In this document: piece by piece, positions 1 through 7,163 of the stretch
Numbering within the stretch: position 1 is the first letter of the stretch
Layout of the letters: the number at the start of each line of letters is the position of its first letter
Assembly (NCBI GenBank): GCA_041395325.1
Contig: JAWLAT010000006.1
Location: 1 to 64,000, forward strand
Reading direction: 5' to 3'
Source: JAWLAT01 sp041395325
Lineage (GTDB): Bacteria; Pseudomonadota; Gammaproteobacteria; Xanthomonadales; SZUA-5
Length of the DNA stretch: 64,000 nucleotides
Program-made: the position numbers and the translations under genes
The notes under the pieces: model-generated
Database searches by the model: none
Told to the model about the DNA's origin: nothing
What the model saw: the letters and a program-made list of their open reading frames with translations, nothing else

Positions 1-189
1 AGAATCAAGTGTTGCGCGTTCCTGTTGTTGGCTCTGATGCTGGTTGCGCCCTGGGCGCAGGCAGGTCCGGACTCGGATTCAACCGAACCGTCCTCCTCTT
101 TTGAGAACCTTCTGCAAGGCCTGGTGGAATGGGTCGGTGGCCTGGAATTGACTGCCGATGGTCGCGCAGATCAGATTGGCGATGGCTGA
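1..189 (+). CDS. C-terminal part of a small exported protein (5' end outside window)
   Basis: Frame 1 is open from the left edge to a TGA at 187-189. The visible 62 residues begin with a basic/hydrophobic stretch (IKCCAFLLLALMLVAPWAQA) that reads as a signal peptide with an AQA cleavage site, followed by a short acidic, serine-rich mature part. Its start codon lies just outside the window, so the protein is probably only slightly longer than what is seen. I recognise no family. It is too short for a length-based open-frame screen, and the signal peptide is the main reason to call it. Confidence 0.5.
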   Translation, partial: RIKCCAFLLLALMLVAPWAQAGPDSDSTEPSSSFENLLQGLVEWVGGLELTADGRADQIGDG

Positions 190-241
190 GGGCGGGCCCA
201 ACGGCCACCGACGGGTAGCTGACTGACAGCGCCTTCCGCAG

Positions 242-676
242 TTGCCTTTGCGCGCAATCGCGCATCGGCGCCACTTTGGGGTACATCGGCATGGTGCACT
301 CGGCTACGCCGGTCTTCTGGGCCTGTGCTTCTTCGTGCTCAGCGTGCGGGTGATTCTGGGTCGCGTGGGACCGGACAATCCCAGCCTCGGTGACGGTGGC
401 CAGTTGTCGCTGCAGCGGCGCATTCGAGCTCACGCCAACTTCGCCGAGTACGTGCCGCTGACGCTGTTGTTGATCGCTCTGCTGGAGTACACCGGCAACC
501 CGCCCTGGATCATCCACGGGCTTGCTGTCCTGCTTCTGATTGGCCGAGTGCTGCACGGCTATGCGATGGCCTTCACCGCCAACCATCCCTTTGGCCGCAG
601 TGTCGGCATCGGTCTCAGTCTGCTGTCTTTGCTGCTGGCCAGCGGCCTGGCGATCTTCCGGGCATTGATCAGCTGA
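242..676 (+). CDS. MAPEG-family membrane protein
   Basis: The protein has about four hydrophobic segments and the MAPEG signature in its first half: a YAGLLGL helix, VLSVRVI, LGDGG and then RIRAHANFAEYVPLTLLL. MAPEG proteins are small integral membrane proteins related to microsomal glutathione transferases; bacterial members are mostly uncharacterised. The length (about 140 residues) fits. The start is uncertain: the frame opens after a TGA at 224-226 and offers only TTG codons (242, 248) with no clear ribosome site, whereas an ATG at 291 lies in the neighbouring frame. A frameshift near 290 or an unusual start is possible. Confidence 0.7.
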   Translation: MPLRAIAHRRHFGVHRHGALGYAGLLGLCFFVLSVRVILGRVGPDNPSLGDGGQLSLQRRIRAHANFAEYVPLTLLLIALLEYTGNPPWIIHGLAVLLLIGRVLHGYAMAFTANHPFGRSVGIGLSLLSLLLASGLAIFRALIS

Positions 677-711
677 CGCAGGCATCGAGCGTTCCAGTGC
701 GCGGCAGGCAT

Positions 712-1086
712 TCAGTCGGCTGGCGCGGACTCAATTCCGGGCGACCAGTCGCGATAGCAGCCACTGGACCGATCGAACCAGCAGAACTCGCGCTTGCCCA
801 GCAGTTGCAGATGGACCACGGCCTGCTGCACCAGCGTTTCGCGCAGATCGGACGCATTGAGTGACCGATCCACTCCCGAAACCGTCAGACTGAGGAAACT
901 CGCTCGCTCAGCCGTGTCGGCGTAGCTGCGCGCCAGCAATTCCCGTCCATGTTGCTTGAAGCGGTAAAGCACGTAATCGTAGTGGTAGCCAATATCGCCA
1001 GGCTTCGTTGGGGCATGGTGATCGACGATGTGTTCGTAGCTGACCTGCCATTCGTCGCCACCCGCGGGACTTCTGTTGTCCGTCAT
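712..1086 (-). CDS. hypothetical protein, last gene of the 6.8-0.7 kb operon
   Basis: A 124-residue protein without signal peptide or membrane segment. It is rich in charged and aromatic residues and includes the stretch YHYDYVLYRFKQHGRELLARSY. No family recognised. Its ATG overlaps the stop of the upstream esterase gene by four bases (ATGA at 1083-1086), so the two are probably translationally coupled and share an mRNA with the kinase and regulator genes upstream. Its function may relate to the esterase, but nothing in the sequence proves this. Confidence 0.6.
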   Translation of the reverse strand: MTDNRSPAGGDEWQVSYEHIVDHHAPTKPGDIGYHYDYVLYRFKQHGRELLARSYADTAERASFLSLTVSGVDRSLNASDLRETLVQQAVVHLQLLGKREFCWFDRSSGCYRDWSPGIESAPAD

Positions 1087-2066
1087 TCGGTGCCTTCCTC
1101 GGACCAGAGCCAGCGCAGGATATCGGGCAGCAGTGCGCCGCCATGCTCGTCCGAATGCGCCCCTTCGCCCCAGACGTGGCGAACCTGATAGCGAGGACCG
1201 GGCATGCCCAGCCGGTCGGCATTGGCGTTGGCCCAGTGCAGGGCCGCCAGCATCTGCTGGTTGGCCAGAAACCAGTGGCCATGCTCATTGTCCAGATCGT
1301 TGCTGCCGTCCTGCAGGAAGATCCGCAGCGGGCGAATCGGGCTCTTGCGGATCAGCGTCGGATACAGGTCGCCGCCCGGCCGCAGCGGCCGCTCGCCCGT
1401 GGCCGGCTGGTATCCGATCGAGACGTAGCTCCCAATCATCGAGATCACCTTGCCGAAGACCTCCGGTCGGTGCCAGGCCACGGTGAAGGCACAGATCGCG
1501 CCGCTGCTGGTCCCGCCGATCGCGTGCTGCGCGGGGTCATCGGAGATGCGATAGCGCCGTCGCACCAGCGGCAACAGCTCGTCGATCAGCATGCGCGCGT
1601 AGCGGTCGTCGAGGGCGTCGTACTCCTGCGCGCGATGATCGGGATTGCCCATGGCCAGGTCATCGGGATAGCGCTCGGCGCGATGCCCGGGAGTGATGAA
1701 CAGACCGATGGTGACGGGCAGATCACCCTGGTGAATCAGGTTCTCCAGCACCGTCGGTATGCGCAGCGAGCCCTCGGGGTTGGTTGCCCGCTGGCCATCC
1801 TGGAAGACCAGCAAGCTGGCTGGTTGATCGTCACGATATTGCGCCGGGACGAAGATCCAATAGCGCCGCACGGTGCCCGGATAGATCTGGCTGTGGAACT
1901 CCAACGGTCCTTCGAGTCGGCCACGCGGCGCGTCGGCAGCGGGCAAGGAATCGGTCGTCAATGGATAACGCGGGACGTTGGCGTGGGCGGTAGCGCCCAG
2001 CAACAGCAAGCTGATGCCCAGCGCACAAGCGCTGTGCCAACAGCGATGACCGCAGACCATTCGCAT
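1083..2066 (-). CDS. secreted alpha/beta-hydrolase esterase (enterochelin-esterase/esterase D type)
   Basis: An alpha/beta hydrolase of the PF00756-like group. The nucleophile motif GGTSSGA puts the catalytic serine at about residue 187; a likely acid is in QDGSNDLDN and the histidine in GEGAHSDEHG near the C-terminus. Residues 1-30 form a signal peptide ending ATAHA, so it acts in the periplasm or outside. I chose the ATG at 2066, not the longer frame to 2156, because it has an AGCAGGA site just upstream and gives a proper signal peptide. It sits directly after the sensor kinase gene. The substrate cannot be read from the sequence; the family includes siderophore, feruloyl and glutathione-thiol esterases. 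Confidence 0.8.
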   Translation of the reverse strand: MRMVCGHRCWHSACALGISLLLLGATAHANVPRYPLTTDSLPAADAPRGRLEGPLEFHSQIYPGTVRRYWIFVPAQYRDDQPASLLVFQDGQRATNPEGSLRIPTVLENLIHQGDLPVTIGLFITPGHRAERYPDDLAMGNPDHRAQEYDALDDRYARMLIDELLPLVRRRYRISDDPAQHAIGGTSSGAICAFTVAWHRPEVFGKVISMIGSYVSIGYQPATGERPLRPGGDLYPTLIRKSPIRPLRIFLQDGSNDLDNEHGHWFLANQQMLAALHWANANADRLGMPGPRYQVRHVWGEGAHSDEHGGALLPDILRWLWSEEGTE

Positions 2067-2156
2067 CAAGATCCTGCTCACATGGGCCGACCACGGGGAG
2101 TTGCCGGATGTTCCCATAGCATCGGTGCGCGCAGCGCACAGGACAAGCCCAGGCAC

Positions 2157-4067
2157 CTAACCGTCGGCATCCACCGACAATGGCACGTCGAAGCGCAGGC
2201 GACAGCCGCCGCCCGGGGTACTGTCCAGATGCGCATGCCCACCCAACTCGGCGATGCGCGCGCGCAAATTGCGCAAGCCGCGGCCATCGCTGGCGGTGGC
2301 GGGATCGAAGCCTGCGCCGTCGTCGGCGACCTCGAACAACAGGCGAGCGGCCTGACCGGTTGCGGGATCATCGAGCCGCTCCGACGCGATCACAACGTGC
2401 CGTGCCTGCGCATGCTTGATCACATTGGTCACCGCCTCCTGCAGGATCCGCAGGATCTGGATGCTCTTGGAAGGTGACAGCGGCGGCAGCATCGGCGAGC
2501 GGGTGAAATCCCACTCCAGCGTGATGCCCAGTGCTGCCAATCGACGCACCAAGCGCTCGCGCAGTCGCGCCAGGATGTCATTGAGTCCCTCGCTGTGAAC
2601 GTCGGAGGCATCAATCAACAGCCGCAGATCATCCAGTGCCTGCTGCACGGCATCGCGCAGGCGTGAATCGGCGGCCGCCTCGGTCAAGGCCAGCGCCTGG
2701 ACCAGATGCCCGCCGACCCCATCATGCATGTCGCGCATCAGCCGATCGCGCTCATCGAAGCGGGCCCGCTCGCGCTCGATCTCGGCAATGCGACGCCAGT
2801 TTGCCTCGATCGCCCGGGTCTTTTCCGCAACCTTGCCCTCCAGATCGCGGTTGGCCTGCTCGACCGCCGCCAGGGCCTGCACGTGGCGGCGCAACAACAA
2901 CCAGCCGAACACGCTGAACACCATCGGCGCGGCGAAGGGCAGATAGCGCAGCGACTGCCAGTTGCCGATCAGGTTCAGATCCAGCAACCAGTCCCGGATT
3001 CCTATCGTCAGCAGCATGCCGGCCAGCACCAGCAACCAGCGTGCTTCCTGTCGATCCCGGCCCTGCTGCGCCGCGCGCCACAGCTGAACCAGAATCAGAA
3101 CGCCCACCAGCAGTACGCCGGGCACCACCAGCCAGAGCACCAGATGGCTGTAGAGCGGCCATGGCTGCCAGGGACTCAGCCCCAACAGCAGCACGCTGGC
3201 GAGCAGGCCAAACAACAATGCGCTGCGCTCCACCCGACGTGCCCGCCAGCCCACCAGTCGATGCACAAAGACCAGCCCGAAGACCACGAACCAGACCAGC
3301 CCGATGACCACCAGCGCCTGATGCACAGCCGCCAGCCCGAAGATCGCGCTGTTGCGTTCGACCAGCGCGGTGTGAAAGGCCCAACCGCTCAGCGCTGCAG
3401 CGAACCAGCCGAATGCCGTCTCCTGCGGACGCACCGCCTGAAAGGCCGCCAGAATTACCGCCAGCACGGCGATCACCTGCAGCGCCAGCGTCGGCCAGTC
3501 CTTCTCGATCCGGTTGCGTTGGGCCTTGTAGGCCGCCAGCTGCGCCGAGTCACCCAGCCAGACCCGACCCAGTCCAGCACGACGGGTCTGGCTGACACTG
3601 AGAATCAGAATCTCGTTGTGGCCGGGCCGCAACATGCCAGGACTGAGGTTGTAGCGCAGGTCATGCCGATACTCCGGCAACTGGGTGCGCGTGACACCGG
3701 AGTCGGCCAGCAGCTGGCCGTTGACGCGGATGCTCACTGCCGCCAAGGGGCGCTGCAGCAGCAGCGCCCACAGCGGCGGCTGCCAGTCCGGCAGATCGAA
3801 GCCGATGCGATACCAGGCGTGCTGGCGCTCGGGCCCCAGCAGCATCGGCGCATCCTCGGGCAAATTCGTCTGTACCCATGCCGCAGCCGCATCGGGGACC
3901 TCATCGATGGCCGTCTGTACGCGTTCGATCTGCGTCAAGGGCAACAGCGGGTCGGGCAGTGGCGTGCTGGTCAGTCGGTCCAGGGTCAGCACCAGCAGGA
4001 GCGCCAGCAGCGCGCCAGCCAGCAAGCTGCCCGAGGTTGCCAGCGTAGGTGTCCAGCGCACCGCCAT
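2157..4067 (-). CDS. sensor histidine kinase, 7TMR-DISM-like input and HisKA_3 core
   Basis: 636 residues. An N-terminal membrane anchor is followed by an extracytoplasmic domain (about 60-190) with a jelly-roll-like pattern (WYRIGFDLP, VNGQLLADSG, LRPGHNEILILS), then seven membrane helices (about 195-400), a short coiled coil and the kinase core. The phosphoacceptor is His448 in RDMHDGVGGHLV. The N box is EAVTNVIKHAQ and the G box VADDGAGFDP / GRGLRNLRARI, typical of NarX/DesK-type kinases. The start is one base after the stop of the cognate regulator gene. The sensor domain suggests a carbohydrate or other small ligand in the periplasm; this is inference. Confidence 0.9.
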   Translation of the reverse strand: MAVRWTPTLATSGSLLAGALLALLLVLTLDRLTSTPLPDPLLPLTQIERVQTAIDEVPDAAAAWVQTNLPEDAPMLLGPERQHAWYRIGFDLPDWQPPLWALLLQRPLAAVSIRVNGQLLADSGVTRTQLPEYRHDLRYNLSPGMLRPGHNEILILSVSQTRRAGLGRVWLGDSAQLAAYKAQRNRIEKDWPTLALQVIAVLAVILAAFQAVRPQETAFGWFAAALSGWAFHTALVERNSAIFGLAAVHQALVVIGLVWFVVFGLVFVHRLVGWRARRVERSALLFGLLASVLLLGLSPWQPWPLYSHLVLWLVVPGVLLVGVLILVQLWRAAQQGRDRQEARWLLVLAGMLLTIGIRDWLLDLNLIGNWQSLRYLPFAAPMVFSVFGWLLLRRHVQALAAVEQANRDLEGKVAEKTRAIEANWRRIAEIERERARFDERDRLMRDMHDGVGGHLVQALALTEAAADSRLRDAVQQALDDLRLLIDASDVHSEGLNDILARLRERLVRRLAALGITLEWDFTRSPMLPPLSPSKSIQILRILQEAVTNVIKHAQARHVVIASERLDDPATGQAARLLFEVADDGAGFDPATASDGRGLRNLRARIAELGGHAHLDSTPGGGCRLRFDVPLSVDADG

Positions 4068-4068
4068 C

Positions 4069-4755
4069 TCAGTGGCCGCTGATCAGGCCCAGGCGGCCGG
4101 CCTCGTAGAGCGCTTCGGCACGGGAGTGCACCTCCAGCTTCTCGTAGATGTGCCGCGTGTACGAGGCCACCGTGTTGCGGCTCAACCCCAGCAACTTGGC
4201 CACCTCGGCGTGGTTGTAGCCCTTGGCAGCCAATTGCAGCACCTCGACCTCCCGACCCGTCAGGCCGGCCGCATTCGCCGCGTCGGTCGCACTGGCCACC
4301 TCGGCCGGTGTCTGCAGCCGCCCAATCAGATGTCGGGCGATCGCCGGACTCAACGGCGCACCGCCGGCCAGCAATTCGGCGATGGCATCGACCAGACCGA
4401 TGGCGCTCTCGTCCTTGAGCAGATAACCCCGGGCACCGCATTCAATCGCGCGCACCAGTTTCTGCTCGTCGCCGAAGACGGTCAGCACCAGGATCGCCGT
4501 CTGCGCATCGCGCTGGCGTTGCTCATCGATCAGGTCCAGTCCCGAGCCGTCGGGCAGGCCCAGGTCAACAATCAGCACGTCGAGCGAATGGGCAGACAGC
4601 AGGCTGCGGCCTTCGGCCAGCGTGGCCGCTTCAGCGACAACACGGTAGTTGTCTACCTGACGCAGACGCTCCACCAGTGCCTGTCGGGTGTGCGGCTCGT
4701 CCTCAACCACCGCGATACGAATCAGGGTCGAATCTCGTTCCGCTGCGGCTGTCAT
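4069..4755 (-). CDS. NarL/LuxR-family response regulator
   Basis: 228 residues: a receiver domain with acidic pocket E18-D19-E20, phosphoacceptor Asp64 (IVDLGLPDG), a conserved Thr in VLTVFGD and Lys114 (YLLKDES), followed by a LuxR-type helix-turn-helix (LTGREVEVLQLAAKGYNHAE ... HSRAEALYEAGRLGLI). It is the obvious partner of the HisKA_3 kinase encoded immediately downstream with a one-base gap. Its ATG overlaps the stop of the FG-GAP gene (ATGA at 4752-4755), so the secreted protein, regulator and kinase are co-transcribed. Targets unknown; the operon itself is a plausible one. Confidence 0.92.
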   Translation of the reverse strand: MTAAAERDSTLIRIAVVEDEPHTRQALVERLRQVDNYRVVAEAATLAEGRSLLSAHSLDVLIVDLGLPDGSGLDLIDEQRQRDAQTAILVLTVFGDEQKLVRAIECGARGYLLKDESAIGLVDAIAELLAGGAPLSPAIARHLIGRLQTPAEVASATDAANAAGLTGREVEVLQLAAKGYNHAEVAKLLGLSRNTVASYTRHIYEKLEVHSRAEALYEAGRLGLISGH

Positions 4756-6839
4756 TGCATCCCCGCGGGCGCCGTGGGCGTGGTCGCCGGAGCATCGCCG
4801 ACGCTCTCAAAGCCGTCAATCTGCAGCGGCGTGCTCTCCCAGCGTTGCTGCAGCCAGCTGATGGGGCGCCCGCTGATCTGGTTCAGGCCCAGCGCCTGTC
4901 GCTCCACCTCGATGGCCTGACGCAGGGACGCGCTGCCATCGAGCTGAAAGCGCAACAGCACCGACAGCAGCCGATCCTGCATCTCGTCGCTGATTGGCAT
5001 CTGGCCATCACCGTCGACGAGGTTGGCCACCGCCGGCATCCAGGTGTCCTTCAACTGCCACAGATCTTCGTAGAAATGAGGGTCGACGAATGAAGCCCCG
5101 TAGAGGTCGAGCACCAGTGACTCGTAGAGGTCGATGTAGTACTGGCCGCCCGAGCTGGCCGCCATGCGTTCGTCTCGCAGACGGCGGACCAACTGCACCT
5201 CGGCTGCGGTCCCCATATAGACCGGACCATTGCCGGCGATCGCATCGGGTGCTTCGTCAGCACAATTGCCCAGCACGATGCAGGCGAAATAGCAGAATCC
5301 CGTCAGCAAATTGGCATATGGCGAGTAGTAGACATGGACCTGCGCCGTGGCAGGACTGCCGATGGTCGCCGCGTCCGGCGGGGTGATGCCCTCCAGACTC
5401 AGATTCCAGGTGCTGGGCTCGACGTTGACCGTGTTGTTCGTCGTCCGCAGGTAAGTCTGTCCGCTGGCCACGGGTGCCGTCCAGCTCACGATCTGCTGCG
5501 CGGCATTCAGCTGTTCAGCGCGCATGCTCACCGAAAACGGTTCGGCCGCCTGCGGCAGGATGTCCAGATATCCACCGATCGTGCCGGCCATGAAATAGGC
5601 ATGCGAGTGCTCGGACACATCCTCGCTGAAGCGGACGGTCGGTGGTGGTGGTGGCAGGCCGGTCGCCCACACGCCGTTGTTGCCCGGATCGCTGCTGCCC
5701 AGCCAGACCTGTGGCGAAGTTCCGATGCTGAACGGGGCAATGGCCCCGGCCGTAGCGGGTGCCAGTCGCTGTACAGGGGCCGCATCAAATACGAGCCCCT
5801 GGCGCAGAAAGACTGCCGTCCCTCTGACGGCATTGCCGGCTCGCACATTGTCCCTCAGGGCCAGCAGATCTTCGTCGCCATCACCGTCCACATCGAGCCA
5901 GAGATAGCCTTTGGTCGGTCCGATGCCATCGAGTTGGTCCACTTCGGCGAAGCTGGGACTGCCGTCCGATCCCGGCCCCTGGTTCTCCAGCACCTGATCG
6001 TTCGAGGCGCTGCCCAGCAGAAGGTCCAGATCGCCATCCCCATCCAGGTCCCGAGCGCTGGCCGCCGACACGAACACGCCGGGCAAGAGCGGACCGCTGC
6101 TGGCTTGGACAAAGGGGGTGGCGGTACTGGTGCCGCGCACCCATAGCTCGGTCTGACTGCCGTAGATCAGAACATCATCCAGACCGTCGCCGTTGAAGTC
6201 CGCGCACAATGCGCCTGCGGCACCAGGATTGGCCAGGCGTTGCCCCTCTTCATGACGAGGGATCCTGTCGATCCCCCCGCTCCCGAAGACTACTCTGAGG
6301 AAGATCGCTTCGCGCCCGACCGTGCGGACCAACAGCAGGTCCTGACGTTCGCCGGACCCGATGTTGCGCAGGGCACACAAACCCACCGCGAGATCGTAGG
6401 CATAGGTCCGATCGTAGCGGAACAGGGATCCTCTCTGGCCACCCTGCCTTCCGCCTTCGTTGATCCAGATCTGGATTGCCGTCGTGGGGCCTTCATCGGC
6501 AATCAGGATGTCCTCGTCGCCATCCAGATCCAGGTCGAGCGCCAACAGATCGACCGGAATCTCTGCCCGCAACACCCGGTTGGAGCCAAAGGGGCCATCG
6601 TTGCGCCCTCGAATTTGTACGTATCCGGCCGGCGCTCCATCCTGAGGTGCACCGCTGGGGGCGCGCAATGCGATCAGGTCCGTTCGATCGTCCCCGTTCA
6701 GATCGGCCACCCGCAAATGACTGACGGGCACCGATTGCAGAATCCGCAGTTCCTGCTGGCTCAGGGTGGTTTGGGCCTGGACACAGATGCACCAGCCCAA
6801 GCACAGCCAGCACCAGCGTTGCCAACCGAGCATTCTCAT
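4752..6839 (-). CDS. secreted FG-GAP/VCBS repeat protein with a C-terminal DGFE motif
   Basis: 695 residues with a signal peptide (WCWLCLGWCICVQAQ). It carries at least five calcium-type repeats of the form DxNGDxxxD / DxDGDxDxD (DLNGDDRTD, DLDLDGDED, DFNGDGLDD, DLDGDGDLD, DVDGDGDED) that mark an integrin-alpha-like beta-propeller. The C-terminal half is unrelated and unrecognised. DGFES occurs 18-21 residues from the end. The start at 6839 is supported by a strong GGAGGGG site seven bases upstream; the longer frame is less likely. It is the first gene of an operon with a two-component system and an esterase. Surface adhesion or ligand binding is plausible but not shown. Confidence 0.8.
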   Translation of the reverse strand: MRMLGWQRWCWLCLGWCICVQAQTTLSQQELRILQSVPVSHLRVADLNGDDRTDLIALRAPSGAPQDGAPAGYVQIRGRNDGPFGSNRVLRAEIPVDLLALDLDLDGDEDILIADEGPTTAIQIWINEGGRQGGQRGSLFRYDRTYAYDLAVGLCALRNIGSGERQDLLLVRTVGREAIFLRVVFGSGGIDRIPRHEEGQRLANPGAAGALCADFNGDGLDDVLIYGSQTELWVRGTSTATPFVQASSGPLLPGVFVSAASARDLDGDGDLDLLLGSASNDQVLENQGPGSDGSPSFAEVDQLDGIGPTKGYLWLDVDGDGDEDLLALRDNVRAGNAVRGTAVFLRQGLVFDAAPVQRLAPATAGAIAPFSIGTSPQVWLGSSDPGNNGVWATGLPPPPPTVRFSEDVSEHSHAYFMAGTIGGYLDILPQAAEPFSVSMRAEQLNAAQQIVSWTAPVASGQTYLRTTNNTVNVEPSTWNLSLEGITPPDAATIGSPATAQVHVYYSPYANLLTGFCYFACIVLGNCADEAPDAIAGNGPVYMGTAAEVQLVRRLRDERMAASSGGQYYIDLYESLVLDLYGASFVDPHFYEDLWQLKDTWMPAVANLVDGDGQMPISDEMQDRLLSVLLRFQLDGSASLRQAIEVERQALGLNQISGRPISWLQQRWESTPLQIDGFESVGDAPATTPTAPAGMQ

Positions 6840-7163
6840 GACCCCTCCAATGGGCAGTACCTGGGCAGCATCTTCAGGGCTCGTGTGCAACACCTCGCAG
6901 ACCCGCGTTGAGTCTTGACTGGGCGTCGCTGGCGCAGTAACCGCGCCCGTTTCGCGGCGACCTCACAGAGTCGGTGCCTCGTCATCCCGGCCCAATGCGG
7001 CCCGTGGCGCAGTTCACGCTTTTCCTGCCGGCTATCGCGCCGCCCCCTGAACGTCAAGCTTCGATCGGGTCTGCACATGACGGAGTCCATCCCGGCAGGC
7101 TGTCGTCATGGTCATTGCGTCCCAACCACTGACTGCCGCCCGACGACGGCCTGGAGCCCTTTG
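6840..7163. other. divergent intergenic region between two exported-protein genes
   Basis: 324 bases between the starts at 6839 (minus) and 7164 (plus). No reading frame here has a recognisable product. It must hold promoters for both directions. A TTGACT hexamer at 6915-6920 is seen, but no good -10 follows at the right distance, so I do not call a promoter. Confidence 0.4.

Noticed and set aside
2706..4082. 458-residue open frame on the plus strand
   Set aside because: Antisense to the sensor kinase; composition is glutamine/arginine-rich without any domain.
6915..6943. TTGACT-like promoter for the lyase-like gene
   Set aside because: The -10 at the right spacing is TAACCG, too far from consensus.
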